64,000 nt of DNA, taken from the NCBI GenBank assembly GCA_014058105.1, contig JACGCM010001976.1, forward strand, positions 667,001 through 731,000, in the 5' to 3' direction. How positions within the stretch are numbered: the stretch's first letter is position 1; every line of letters begins with the position of its first letter. Both the position numbers and the translations under genes were made by a program. The notes under the pieces were generated by a model. The model was not told the origin of the DNA. It saw only the letters and a list, made by a program, of their open reading frames with translations, and did not search any database. This document shows, piece by piece, positions 32,708 to 45,021 of the stretch. Source of the DNA: Kingdonia uniflora. Taxonomy: Eukaryota; Streptophyta; Magnoliopsida; Ranunculales; Circaeasteraceae.

Positions 32708-32995
32708 TGCTAAATACACGATTAGCAGTATGATATCCTCCATATCACAGCCTCTAACATCAATTTCAAGTAACAAAAAAGAAGCAAGTGAACAATTTCT
32801 GATAATATGAATAAATGGCATCAATCAAGAAAGTCATATAACCTCCATCCCTGACATACCAATACAAGCTGCTTCTAAATCATTTCAAGATTTCCTTCTT
32901 TTTCTCCCTGATTTTTATTCCTTATTCTAGCTATGATTGTCAAACAATCTCTGGTCTCCCCGGTGAGAAACTAAATTATTTTCAATCAAACTTCC
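32708..32995 (-). repeat. Pur-alpha 3' flank, source copy of the 285-bp duplication
   Basis: It lies about 70-360 bp beyond the Pur-alpha stop codon and so probably includes its 3' UTR. It matches 28455-28745 in the same orientation, about 4.25 kb away across the permease gene. Confidence 0.8.
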
Positions 32996-33067
32996 AAAAA
33001 AAAAAAACCCCTAATTAAACGAATATAAATAGATCAAGCATTTTGACAAAGCCAGAATCACTGAAGT

Positions 33068-36000
33068 TTATCTCTGGGATGGCTCCAATGTCCGAATATT
33101 CGCTCCTGTCATCCCCTCAATCCGGTCTTTGGTAATATCCACGAAATGACCAATCATTTCATGAAACTGCTTCAGGCCAGACAGAGGGAGAATTATAGAG
33201 GATCGATCGGCCCCTGCCACCTACAAACATGAGATGAAAAAATAATCAGTTATGAAATTTTTTACAGTACATTGTATTTTCTAAGTACCCCAATTAAAGT
33301 TCAAACCTAATACACGTTTATCAGAGGTACATATCAACAAATAAGGATACCCCAACTCTAGTTTATCTTCATTTGAAAAGTGCAAGTTCCAAAACGGAGG
33401 AACTTAACACGTCACAAAAATAGATATGCCAAACCATGAAAATAAATAGTCAATCTCCTGGTCTAGTAATAAATATATTATAATAGTTTTTGACATTTCC
33501 CATGTAGCATATGATCAATGCACTTTCATCTGGTTAAAATCCAATCGTTACAAACTTTTAGGCCCAAAACTAAATGAAATGGTTCCAATAGCTAACCATG
33601 AAAGTATTATTTGACTAAAGAAGATGAAGGGAATGTAGGTTGCAGGGATTTAAAATGTGTAATTTCACTTGGAAGACGGGAGTGTGCACTTCAGCGAGTG
33701 ATTCCCCACAATGCCATAAGTTCTACGAGTGAAAGGGTAGAAATGTGAGGAGTTCAGAAGTATTTAGAAGGTAAGGAGTAATTTAGTTAAGGTCTAAGGT
33801 CACCTCAGACTCAACCTTTAGCAAGGTTCGCACTATATAGAATTATTAATAGAAGCATTTACTGTACGAACCCTAAAGTGGTTTAACAATCACATTAGAT
33901 ACCCCATAGTTTTTTAAACTACGACTAGACCCTGAAGTTGAAGTTTAGTTGCATATGATACCCTCATAATTGAAAATACTAAATTTACCCCTATTTAGAT
34001 TTTGTAAAGTGATAAATTTGTTGGTAAACAGGTTACAAGTCTAGTCTACATATTCTGGTTTTTCTTTCTTCCTTGCATAAAAAAATCACGTATTTTGGTA
34101 ACTCTAATCATACACTTCGTTTCAAGTTCAATTGGTGTTTCCAACCCACCACCTCGAGCAAGTAATCAACATCGGCAACGACTAGAATTAATTGTGTTAT
34201 AGTGAAATTCCAACGTCGTCGCCTTCACGGCATGCAATGGAGATCTTCAATTTCATTTGCCAAAACCCTTGATTCATCTATCATGCCGCTGTATTTCAAT
34301 GATTCGCTCTAGTTATTTGAAAACATGTCAAGCTGTGTTGGATCTATAAAATTATGTTGGGTCTCTACTCACTCATTGAATAATCATACTTAAAAAGATA
34401 TGAAATTGGTGTAAAGATAAGAAAGAAGGAATAATCACCAATCATGTGTAAATGAAGCAGGTTTACTTTATCTTTTTACACAACAAAACGGTTGTATGTC
34501 TTTTGAAATAGGACTAAAAGTGGTATTTTTAATTTTTGGGGTACTAATTGCAACTAAAGTTTAGAACTGAGGTCTAGTGGTTTTTCTAAATTATACGGTA
34601 CTAAATGTAACTTAGAGACTACTGTGGGGTTCACCCTGTAATTCCTTCTTATTAATACAAGGTACACTCACCAGCGTATGATTTTTAAAAGAAGAGTGTA
34701 TCTGTTAGGTTAAATTTAAAATATGTACTTCCCTCAGTGATCCCTCAATAATTCATGAACTAGACATAATAATTAGCTAATTTAGTCCAGATTCATAAAA
34801 CTAAAGTAACTTTACAATGGGTTAAAACTTAAGTACAAGTCTTGGGCAAATACCTCAGATATCCTCAAGAAATGCCCCCTGTTGTTGTTTCCAAGATCAA
34901 AGAAAAACCTCTTTTGATCAGCTCTAATCACTTTGGAAATTGCCATGTTACCCATTTCTTCTTGTGGGGGCAATTCAGCCGATCTTTCTACACTTGACTC
35001 TGATGATTGGATAGTTTGAGCACCATGACCGGATATAAAGCCCGCCCCAACATCATCTGAGAGCCCCGGAAGACGAGCCGAAGACTCGGAAGTTTGCTGT
35101 TCCGATATTAGAAAAACAAATGAGGCCCACTTAACCCAGAGAAGAAAAAAAAGAACTCAAATTATCAATATCACATACATAAATTCAGCTACCACAATAA
35201 TTGGGTAAAAAATTGTTATATTATTGGGAAAGTTTAGATATCTAGAAAATATGAAAGATGCGAACATATAATGTAAAATGGATATCTAAAATTTGAGCCT
35301 GACTGAACAAAAACGTAAAAATAAAATTTCAATTCTAAAACTTGAAATGGATAGTGTATTATATGAAATAATTTGACTAGAGGCATATAGGAATAAAAGA
35401 AAAGGTCTACTACTATTACACACAAAAACCTGAAAAAGCTTTTAGAGCACCAGTTCAATGGAAACATTATGCCGTTAAGATCGTTGGGAGTTCTGTAATT
35501 ATTATACGTCAATTTGGAGATCTTAGATAAATCATTGGTCAACTTAATGCAACCTAGTTCATAATATTTGCCAGGTTTTCGAGTATTTCAGAGAATTTAT
35601 TGACTATGAGTCTATAGATATCTTATACCTTATTGGGCAGAGCAAAGAGGTTTGAAGCTTCGTTGAACTCTGCCAATATGTTTCTGAAAGCTACCCACCC
35701 TTCATCTCGACCACTTCCTGCAGGAACAATAATTGTACTGCGGTTCCTGCTTACAGATGCTTCTGAAATCTAGCAAATAAATACAGTTTATAAGAACACA
35801 GTAATAGGTAATGGCAAAATTCTAACTATAATTGGAATTAAATGGTTACAATTACAATTACAATTAAATGGTCTTCATGAAAGAAATGTCAAATATTCAT
35901 ATTAAAGACCAAAAGCAATTTAAAAACATACACTTAGAAATAGATGTACAAACTTCAAGACTCACATTACATACATTAATAAGTTTTCTAAATGCACCCA

Positions 36001-39000
36001 AGATTCAAGCAAAAGTTAGTTAGTGCTTGGTGTGGCCAAAGCTCAACCAGCAAAGGTTATAAGCGATCAAAAATGAGAATATTGCATTTTTTTAATGTGT
36101 GAGAAGCATTGTTTGAATAAACTTATCCAAGCCCGCAGGAATAGTTGATTTTGACAGTAGCATTTACAAGACGTTTTAATATTCAACCAACTAGAAGAAG
36201 AAAATATGCATGATTTCTACCTCGCCCTCGATGTCTGCAAAGTGACAATACCGACGTTCTCCAATCTATCACTTTGACCAACCAAGTTACCCTGATTTTT
36301 CCCCTTTCCACACCATCGAGATCAAACCATAAGTAACCCAAGTTTTTTTTTTAAAGAAGAAGGAAGCTGGGGGATAGGCCAGACACTCACCATATTTCAT
36401 TTATATGGAAAAAATTTACAAACTAAGAAAAACTCCTAAATCAGCTTTACCACTAGAAAAAGATAAACAACTATCCCAAACTTACTTGTCCCTAATGTCA
36501 AGCATGGAACGGTAGTTTTCCCATATTTTCTACTTACATATACACATAGTGCAAATAGTTTAGGTTTGTCCGACAGTTTTAGCTCGAAAACCTTGTAGAG
36601 TAGAAGTTCAGGATGTCTAGGAAAAACTCCTAAAGAATCAACTTTACCATTAGGAAAGGATAAACAACTATCCTAAACTTACTTGTCCCTAATGTCAAGC
36701 ATGGAACGGTAATTTTCCCATATTTTCTACTTACATATACACATAGTGCAAATAGTTTAGGTTTGTCCGATAGTTTTAATTCGAAAACCTTGTAGAGTAG
36801 AAGTACAGGATGTTCACATTTAACAAATCTTTCAGATTGCCAATCAAATGTCTACAACATAAGTTATGATCAACTTATGTGAAACCTGAGGCAAATTCGG
36901 CACCCTGCCCACGTCGTGTTTTGCAACTAATTTGAGAAAGAAAGAATCGCACTCAAACCCAGACAACTTGAATTCCACTAGGATTTCAAGAGGAATATCA
37001 TTTTCATTCACCTCCTTTTTCTTGTATTTACTTCATATTTGTTTAATGTTATATACTCTTTTAGAGAGTTCTAAACACTAAGAACTTCTCTTGGTTCTTT
37101 TCCCAAATGGATTAGGAGGGTTCTAACTTCTGAATGTCTTTCTCCTTAAATACCCCCATTGTAACTAGAGGAAAAATAATTATGAATCAATGAAATTTTC
37201 ACTTATTTTATTTTAAGTTTCTTCACTAAATTTATCTCTTGGAGATTCAAGAGCGTGATTAGGTATATCTTCACGAAGTCATAGTTTTCAATGGCGCCTT
37301 GCATCGTTTGGTGGTATCTATCACCTCTTCCTTGTGACGGTCACACAACCCTACTCATTTCTGCAACAACCAATTTTTCAGAAAAAAAACAAACCTACGA
37401 TCTTCCACAATATAAACGCCTCGCCCAACCTTCTCTAATACAGTTTACTAACTACGTGTTAGTAGGCAATGCCATACCCCTTCTTAACTCAATACATCCA
37501 TAACATAGTCCCTACCATGATAGACAGTATTGCCATACACATAATCCTGAAAACAACACCTTTTAGTATGCCATTAGTCATCACCATATCTTCTAAACCA
37601 ACACCTTTGCATTTAACGCCATCACAACTACCAATACCACCGTCTAATACATCGCTGAATATTTTATCGGTGCAGGTTTGTGCCTTCATCTCATCTCCTT
37701 CACATCTGTTTCAGCAGGTCTGAGGGTAGAACCAGGTTTGTGGGCCGGGGCTGTTTAAAAAGCCTTAAACACCATGACGTGGCCCGCTGTTAGGCATTAG
37801 ATTTTGCAGATCAATGGCTCATTGAACTGTAGGGATACAGTTAACTCTAAACCTTATCCGAGTTGCACTGTAGCAAGTTCAAATTTACCCCTTACGATCC
37901 CTGCGACTTTTATCGGTGCAGGTTTGTGCCTTCATCTCATCTCCTTCACATCTGTTTCAGCAGGTCTGAGGGTAGAACCAGGTTTGTGGGCCGGGGTTGT
38001 TTAAAAAGCCTTAAACACCATGACGTGGCCCGCTGTTAGGCATTAGATTTTGCAAATCAATGGCTCATTGAACTGTAGGGATACAGTTAACTCTAAACCT
38101 TATCCGAGTTGCACTGTAGCAAGTTCAAATTTACCCCCTACGATCCCTGCGATTTTTCGTCTCTCCAGTTGGGAAGCGAGGTTAGAATGGGCGACTGAGG
38201 GACTCCCCCTTGACCCTTGTTACCCCTTCCCTGGGGTTATGGGAGCTTCTAGCTTGCCCAAAGAGATCTTAATAAAACTTAACAATCTATCAAGGGGGGT
38301 CAAAGCTAAGGCTCCTGACCCAACCATTAGAATGAGTGGCCGAGGGACTCCCCCTTGACCCTTGTTACCCCCTCCCTGGGGTTATGGGAGCTTCTAGCTC
38401 GCCCAAAGAGATCTCCTTAATAAAACTTAACAATCTATCAAGGGGGGTCAAAGCTAAGGCCCCTGACCCAACCATTAGAGGAGGAAAGGCACAGTGCTAT
38501 AAGCTTGTCTTAGACTCTCGATTGGACTGAGCAAATAGAGAAGTAATAAAGGAACTTCAAAATTGAATCAATAAGGGGATGAATGTGGAAGCACCCACGA
38601 GAAGTCATTATTCTGCCTTCAAAGATCAAAGAGAAGCAGCTAAGGTTAGTGACACTAGTTCTCATCCAGTGGCCAACAGCGGCAAGGTGTTTAACGCCTT
38701 AAAAGTCCAATCTGGAACAGGGACACTATGAGCAGCTTCAATGCTGAGAAAACCCCTCAAAAAGGGTCAATCTATCAGACCTTGGCTCTTAATCCAGCAT
38801 TAACTTTGAAGTAAGTCCAAAAGCTTTTTGAGGACCGCATTAATGATGCAACTGTCAACAAAGAAGAGATCATGAAGGCTATTGTTGAATACTTAAGCCC
38901 TATCTCTACAGATAAGACAACGTGATGGTTGTATCAATGGTGTCACAGCTCAGTAGTTCTAATTCGAGGCATCACAAATGGAGTGGCTAGCACCACGTCT

Positions 39001-42000
39001 CTTGAGGTGCGTTCTACCAGTGAGAGGTAGGATATTGTGGAGTTCATTCGTTACCGTGATAAAGGTGACAAGGAGACCTGAACAATAATGCACTAAGACT
39101 AATGACAAGCCCATAGAGCCTCAAGGGGAGGAAGACTATGGAGCCTGTATCAAGCAATGAAACAGATTGTACCTCCCTAAGTGCGCTATCCAGAGCAGAA
39201 TAGTTGGGGAACCTGCCAACCGTTTGTGAAAATGCATGATAAAGGGGAAACATGAATGTGAGGCAGATAAACTCAACTGGGCAAATCTCCTCTCTCATCC
39301 CACTCAATACAAAGGTATGGACAACTTGCCCTATATTGCACCCACAATCTTAAATGGTAAGTAAGCTATGGAAATTAAGCCTGTAGACTTTGTTAAGGAT
39401 ACAAACAAGAATGAGGATCTCTTGGTGGGACACTTTGTTGGAAGGAGTGTCTTCAATTTCTTAAAAGATAGTCTTAGTAAAACATGGGCTAAGTTCGTTA
39501 ACTGCGCAGGTGTAGGCTCTTATAGTAGATTCTCTACAGCTTGTAGTATTCTGGAGGGCATGTACAAAGCTAGCTGGTGTTACCCTATTCGGGTTAATAC
39601 CCTCTGGTTTAGCTTTTATATCAGTTGTTGGGTGGAAAGTCAATGTGTAAGCTAGTGTGACCATTACACAAAGAAAAACCATACCAAAAACTTGTATATA
39701 GAGCAACACAACTCTAGTTCTACAGGCTATTATTATAGAGGAGCTTATGAAGGTCTTGTTGGACACTTTCCAATAAGTTAGAAAATTAGAGAGCGAGATC
39801 CGATCTTACAAATCATCAAAACTACAAGAGTGAGCAGGGTTTATTTTGAGGGAGATTGGGAGAGAGTCAACATCTATCAATTTAAGAGTACCAGCTCTTG
39901 GGGAAGAGTGTCGTGGCTGGTGCTAGCTGCATTTACTAATCTTTGTTTTAGTTTTGCGCTGGTGGTAGTGTTAGTAGTATAACTACTTGAGGTGGTATTC
40001 TGGAGAGTGAGCTAGCTGGTGTGACCCTAACTTTGTTAATGCCCTTTGGTATAGCTACCGTGTGAGTTCTTAGGTGGAATGGCCTTGTGTAAGCGAGTGT
40101 TACCCTTGCACAAAGATAATCCATACAAAAAAACATATATGGGTTAGCAACACACCGTTAGTTCTACTGGTCTCAATCCTAGAGGAGCTTGTGAAGGTCT
40201 TGTTGTTTTTGTGGACTTTTGTCCATAACTCCAGGGGCTCCCCCCAATTTCACCAATGCTGAGAGGAGTCACTATGACACTGAGAGTGAGTGGCCTAACT
40301 CTACATTTTGTTTTACAGATCATAGGTGGGCATTTCAAAAGTTAGCTGGTGTTACCCTCACTTTCTACATCCCCCTAGGAGTAAAGAGGTTTGGTCTACT
40401 TGCATATGAAGATCTATACTTGCACCAGATCCTATGAGGGACCCCAACTATAAACACCTTCTCCTTGACATTGAAGATCAAGGTGGTACAGTACGTATGG
40501 TTTCTCTAATTTTGGAAAACATGCAGGTTTACGCAACTAACGGGAGAAACTATAGATGGCTTCTGGTGCAAACAAGGCAGCTTGAAGAACAAGTATGAGT
40601 ATGTTGCAAAGAGGCGACTCTTAAAACAGCAGAGGAGACACACACTTATCCCTTCAAGGTGTTTGTGTTTGTGTTTGTGTTTGTGTTTGTGTGTGTGGGG
40701 GGGGTATGATATATAGTATGATTATTGTTCTTCATCATTCTCATACCAAATAGAAGTAGCTCAATTGGTTAAGAATCTTGACATTGATCATATTGCCTAA
40801 GGTTCAATTCTTGATAAGTTCTTTTTTTAATTTATTTTTTTCCTTTTCATTTTCCATGGGTTTCAATTTGACGCTAAAATGAGTTTGATTAAAAAAAAAT
40901 CCAATTGTTAACCAAGATCGAGTTTTAGTTTGATTACTATAACTAATCATTGTGGCTAACAACTTTCTGACTATTCATGCCATTGCGAAATTTGATAACC
41001 GTACCTGTTTAGTCTCAATCAAGGTTTAAAAGGGTACGTTATAACGGTGTAACGGGCCAAGGTCGTTACCGTTATAACGGTGTTACGTTATTTTTCGCTA
41101 GATGACAAGAAAAAAAGTTATAACGGCCGTTATTTGTACTGTAACGGTGTTATATTAAAATAACGGTTGTGTTTTTGTTTTCTCTATATATAAATATTAA
41201 TTTTTAATTATAACAACCGTTATAGACGTTATTTTACTTATAACGGAGTTATAGACGCTATTTTTTATATTTAAAAAGATAATAAAGAAAAAACCAAAGT
41301 ACTTATTATTATTGAAGTTATTACTTATTACAACATTGAAATAACACACCACACCACACAGACAAAATAAAACATCACACCAAAGCATTAAACATCACAC
41401 CAGAGCATTAAAAATCACATAAACATCAAATGGAAAATGATTACTCTGGAATGCAACATTGCATTCACTTGTAAACGGAGTCGAACTGATTGGTATCAAA
41501 TTCAGAGTAGTTTGAAGGTTGTCCATGCTCCAGATTGATTTGGTTGAAATCGAAATCAAAATACGCCTCAGGCAACGGCTCCAATGGTATTTGATTTCGA
41601 TGCTTTTATTAGTTTTTTCATCATATCACAAGAAATAATTCTACAAGCATAGTTCACTTTCGGTGCTTTTATTAGTTTTTTTTATGCCATGATTTGCTAG
41701 ATTATTTTTTATTTCAGATCATAATGGGTGGCCTACCACTTAAATAGTGATTTCATCATCCCAAGAAATAATTCTACAAACATAGTTCACTTTCGGTGCT
41801 TTTATTAGTTTTTTTTATGCCATGATTTGCTAGATTATTTTTTATTTCAGATCATAATGGGTGGCCTACCACTTAAATAGTGATTTCATCATATCACAAG
41901 AAATAAATCTACAAGCATAGTTCATTTCGGTTGCTTTTATTAGATTTTTTTTATGCCATGATTTGCTAGATTATTTTTTATTTCAGATCATAATGGGTAG

Positions 42001-45000
42001 CCCACCACTTAAATAGTGATTTCATCATATCACAAGAAATAATTCTACAAACATAGTTCACTTTCGACGCTTTAATTAGTTTTTTTTTATGCCATGATTT
42101 GCTATATTATTTTTTATTTCAAATCATAACGGGTGGCCTACCACTTAAATAGTGATTTCATCATCACAAGAAATAATTCTACAAACATAGTTCACTTTCG
42201 GTGCTTTTATTAGTTTTTTTTATGCCATGATTTGCTAGATTATTTTTTATTTCAGATCATAATGGGTGGTCTACCACTTAAATAGTGATTTCATCATATC
42301 ACAAGAAATAATTCTACAAGCATAGTTAAGCCTACCACTTTCAGTTGCTTTTATTAGTTTTTTTTTATGCTAGTGGTTTGCCTGCTACTTAAATAGTTAT
42401 ATAACGACATATAACGGTGTTATAACGGTGTATAACGTTCGTTATAAGTGGAAAAAAAACATTAAAAAAAACATAGCGTTATAACGGTAACAACAACCGT
42501 TATAGCATAAAATAACAGTCTGTAACAACAAATAACGGGTGTTATTTTTTAGAACGGAACATGTGGTATAACAGAACGGACTCAGGGCGTTACCGTTATA
42601 ACAACGCTATAACGGTTATTTAAAACCTCGATCTCAATCATATATGGCTCCAACAGTCATTTGGAGAGAGAAAACTTGTGGACAAACTTAGAGATGGTCA
42701 GTGGCCTCTATAGTCACCTGCCATGGATTCTAGGAGGGGGGAGGTAAACTCTTACACAGTGATAGAATCTAGGGCTGTCAATGGATTGGATATAATCCGA
42801 AATCCGATTTTTAGGATATGGATGTCATTTTTTTCGATCCGAATAAGGAACATCCAAAATAATTTCGGATTGGATTTGGATGGTGCCTAGTCCAATCCGA
42901 TAAATATCCGATCCGAAGTTATATACTGATATATTTATATTTTATCAATGTTAATGTTCTACAACTATTAGAAATATATTATATACAATAAGAAAATAAA
43001 TTATAACACATCTAGCTTTGTGGCTAAGTGGTACTTTGTTCTTAAAACCCATGAAAGGTCATGGGTTCAAGCCTTTGCATCCACATTTTTATTCATCAAA
43101 TAAAATTATGGTCGGATCGGATTTCGGATTCGGATCTCCGAAAATAGTTTCGGACTGGAGTGGATTCGGATGTTACTTATAAAGTTTCGGATCGGATTGA
43201 ATATGGATGTTACTTATAAAGTTTCGGATCGGATTCGGATTTGCATCAATCCGACTCCAATCCGATCCATTGATAGCCCTAATAGAATCCTAAGACACTG
43301 TGACTTTCTCCATAGTACTAACCTGCATGACCTCAAATTTAAAGGAATATCATAGCAACTGAAAAATCATAGTACTAACCTGGAATATCATAGCAACTTA
43401 AAGCCTCCAAACAACTGTTTTGTACTCTTGGGATCCACCTCTTCAGGATAATGTAATGATCAACACTGATGGGTCCCTCAACGGTGAGGCAGGAGGGAAT
43501 GGAGGTACATTTAGGAATCATGAACGCTAGATGTTGTTGGAGTTCACTACTAGAACTATGCCTATCTTAGTCTCTTACCATGAGATGGGGGTAATTGAGA
43601 GAGGGTTGCAGCTTGCTGTCGCCCACAGATATTCAAAATTACAAGTAGCTATAGGCTCAATGCTTATTGCTGCCTATATCAAGAACAAAAAAGCTCCTCC
43701 TTGGCAGTGTCACAACATGCTTCAGAGCATCCAATTCAACATCTCAAAGCTGGAATCTTTTCACATAGGCCATGTCTCCAGGGAAGCCAACCAAGGGACT
43801 AACTTCTTGGCTGACTTACTTTCTCAATTGGGGGAATGCAGTTACCCTGAAGACAATGCTCCTGCTGGTCTCAAGATCATTCTCCACAAAGATGCAATTG
43901 GAACAGCTTACCTCAGATCTTGATTTAACTAGGTTCTAGGTTTTTCACTCTCCTTGTTTAGGATGTAGCAGTGTTACAAGTGTTAGGCTGTGTGTCACTT
44001 TCTCCCTTCTTATGCCTTGGTGTGCTAGGAAATATTCTTGTGTATCAATGAAGTTTTCTCTTGTTTTACTTACTTTTCCTTGCTACTCATCTTGTGGATT
44101 CAAGAGTTCGATTAAATTTTATTTTGGTTAAATTTTGACTTGTGCCGCAACTTTAGATCGAGAAATCATAAATACGCTTTGGCAGTTTGCTTTTATTGTA
44201 TTCTAGTGGTATGCTGCATTGCATAGTTACCTTATAAAGGAATATCATGTGAACTAAGTCATAAGAGAATAACTAAAACATATGTATTTACTAGTTTACA
44301 CCTAGAAGCTTCAAACTAGGGTCTGCTTCTGTGACAAGTTTAGTCAACTGAAGAAACTCAAACCCAATAACTTATAGACATCATTTTGAACTAATAATTG
44401 ACTAACATATCATTAGTTATTGACTATGCCTTATAATCGATCATCTACTCTAATAATGATTATAATGTACTAAATCCTATAGAGGATTTATAAACCACTA
44501 CCCATCAACTCAAAAAAAGACTGTAATTTGATAAACTTGAATTATAACAAGTACCCAAAAACACATTTATGCAAAATTAACTAAAAATTTAAACTCTCAT
44601 CCCATTTCTTTACCGACACTAATTCAAATTACCTTCAAGAATCGACCCCTTTTGTTCTCGCCAATATCGAAATAAAACACCTACAAAAACAAAACCCATC
44701 ATTTCAGATCTACAAACAAACAGTAACAACCCCAATTCCAATTTCAATCAAATAAATAAATAATACCTTAGTATCCATCTGCAATTCTTTGCTATAAATC
44801 TCCTGATCATCAGAATTACAATAGTAATTAAAGAGATCCAAGAACCACGCAATGCCGCTAAAAGGGACGATAATCGTCGATCTAGTCGACGAAGTCTTCT
44901 CTGAGATCTTCAAGTACTGACCTCTCGGATTCTCCTTTAGGTCAAAGTAGAACAACTTGTGCTCGACTTGTAGGGTTTTGCAGAGCAACTCCACATCATT

Positions 45001-45021
45001 GCCACCTGAATTCCCCTCCAT
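33068..45021 (-). CDS. PURA1: Pur-alpha single-stranded nucleic acid-binding protein (PURA1-like), five exons
   Basis: Exons 45021-44767, 44680-44633, 35769-35629, 35096-34854 and 33220-33068 (stop TAA at 33068-33070) join to 279 residues, all introns in phase 0 with GT/AG ends. Three PUR repeats are seen: LQVEHKLFYFDLKENPRGQY (repeat I), VFYFDIGENKRGRFLK with STIIVPAG (repeat II), and DQKRFFFDLGNNNRGHFLRI with SSIILPLSGLKQFHEMIGHF (repeat III). Plant Pur-alpha binds purine-rich single-stranded DNA and RNA, and the Arabidopsis protein is reported to bind telo boxes in promoters. Length and exon order fit the plant family; the Gly-rich N-terminus is shorter than in Arabidopsis. Intron 2 is 8863 bp and is filled with transposon remnants. 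I see no defect in the coding sequence. Confidence 0.95.
33852..34648. mobile_element. MULE-like non-autonomous element in Pur-alpha intron 4, TSD TTATTAATA
   Basis: TTATTAATA flanks the segment at 33843-33851 and 34649-34657, a nine-base duplication typical of Mutator-like elements. The ends are inverted over about 100 bp with mismatches: GAAGCATTTACTGTACGAAC on the left, GAAGGAATTACAGGGTGAAC from the right. Only short non-coding sequence lies between. Confidence 0.7.
36431..36818. repeat. Direct tandem duplication, period 194 bp, in Pur-alpha intron 2
   Basis: Text such as AATGTCAAGCATGGAACGGT and TTTAGGTTTGTCCGA occurs twice, 194 bp apart, with very few differences. Confidence 0.9.
37666..38157. 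repeat. Direct tandem duplication, period 246 bp
   Basis: ATCGGTGCAGGTTTGTGCC starts at 37666 and again at 37912, and the copies are nearly identical through to CGATCCCTGCGA. The source family is not recognised. The high identity suggests the duplication is younger than its surroundings. Confidence 0.9.
38190..38485. repeat. Direct tandem duplication, period 145 bp
   Basis: GACTCCCCCTTGACCCTTGT begins at 38201 and 38346. Both copies continue through GGGGTTATGGGAGCTTCTAG and ATCTATCAAGGGGGGTCAAA. Confidence 0.9.
38490..40440 (+). pseudogene. LINE ORF1 (gag-like) remnant in Pur-alpha intron 2
   Basis: A readable piece at 39368-39655 contains EDLLVGHFVGRSVFNFLKDS, which resembles the DUF4283 segment of plant LINE ORF1. 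Upstream (38580-39360) are broken frames in the same direction. A short motif (AGCTGGTGTTACCCT and variants) recurs at about 39572, 40013 and 40342, showing local rearrangement. It is antisense to Pur-alpha. It may be the 5' part of the same LINE whose RNase H lies at 43440-44135, but no reverse transcriptase is visible between. Confidence 0.5.
40660..40702. repeat. GTGTTT microsatellite
   Basis: A run of GTGTTT hexamers ends in GTGTGTGTGGGGGGGG. Confidence 0.9.
40750..40827 (+). other. tRNA-like (SINE-head-like) sequence
   Basis: TAGCTCAATTGG (40757-40768) resembles a Pol III A box and GGTTCAATTCT (40801-40811) a B box. A T-run follows at 40823. It does not fold into a full tRNA in my reading, so a decayed SINE head or tRNA pseudogene is more likely. 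Confidence 0.35.
41022..42631. mobile_element. MULE-like non-autonomous element with internal tandem array, TSD TCTCAATCA
   Basis: The nine-base TCTCAATCA lies at 41013-41021 and 42632-42640. The ends are rough inverted repeats (AGGTTTAAAAGGGTACGTTA on the left; right end reverse complement TCGAGGTTTTAAATAACCGT). Both arms are rich in ATAACGGTGTTATAACG-type palindromes. The centre is a five-copy tandem array. No transposase is present. It lies in intron 2 of Pur-alpha. Confidence 0.72.
41590..42370. repeat. Tandem array, period 133-136 bp, about five copies
   Basis: ATTTCAGATCATAATGGGT (or a close variant) recurs at 41711, 41844, 41980, 42116 and 42249. Each unit also has ATGCCATGATTTGCTAGATT and CCACTTAAATAGTGATTTC. 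Confidence 0.92.
42770..43281. mobile_element. hAT-type MITE with tRNA-like core, TSD ATAGAATC
   Basis: Termini TAGGGCTGTCAATGGATTGG and, from the right, TAGGGCTATCAATGGATCGG form clear inverted repeats. ATAGAATC is perfectly duplicated at 42762-42769 and 43282-43289. The eight-base duplication identifies the hAT superfamily. Sub-terminal GGATCGGATTCGGAT words repeat on both sides. A Pol III-like A box (TGGCTAAGTGG, 43021-43031) and B box (GGTTCAAGCC, 43064-43073) lie in the middle. Confidence 0.85.
43440..44135 (+). pseudogene. LINE RNase H tail in Pur-alpha intron 2
   Basis: The plus strand shows the RNase H start INTDGSLNGEAGG, one stop, then an open 130-codon stretch (43531-43923) with HIGHVSREANQGTNFLADLL, the usual RNase H end in plant LINEs. 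The text after it (ATCAATGAAGTTTTCTC and so on) resembles a LINE 3' end. It is antisense to Pur-alpha. Confidence 0.75.

Noticed and set aside
40160..42600. CRISPR-like array (133-136 bp periodic repeats)
   Set aside because: The units are direct tandem repeats without spacers, inside a plant transposon in an intron.
43010..43080. True tRNA gene
   Set aside because: A and B box-like words exist but the A box has a missing base and no acceptor stem or anticodon arm can be drawn.
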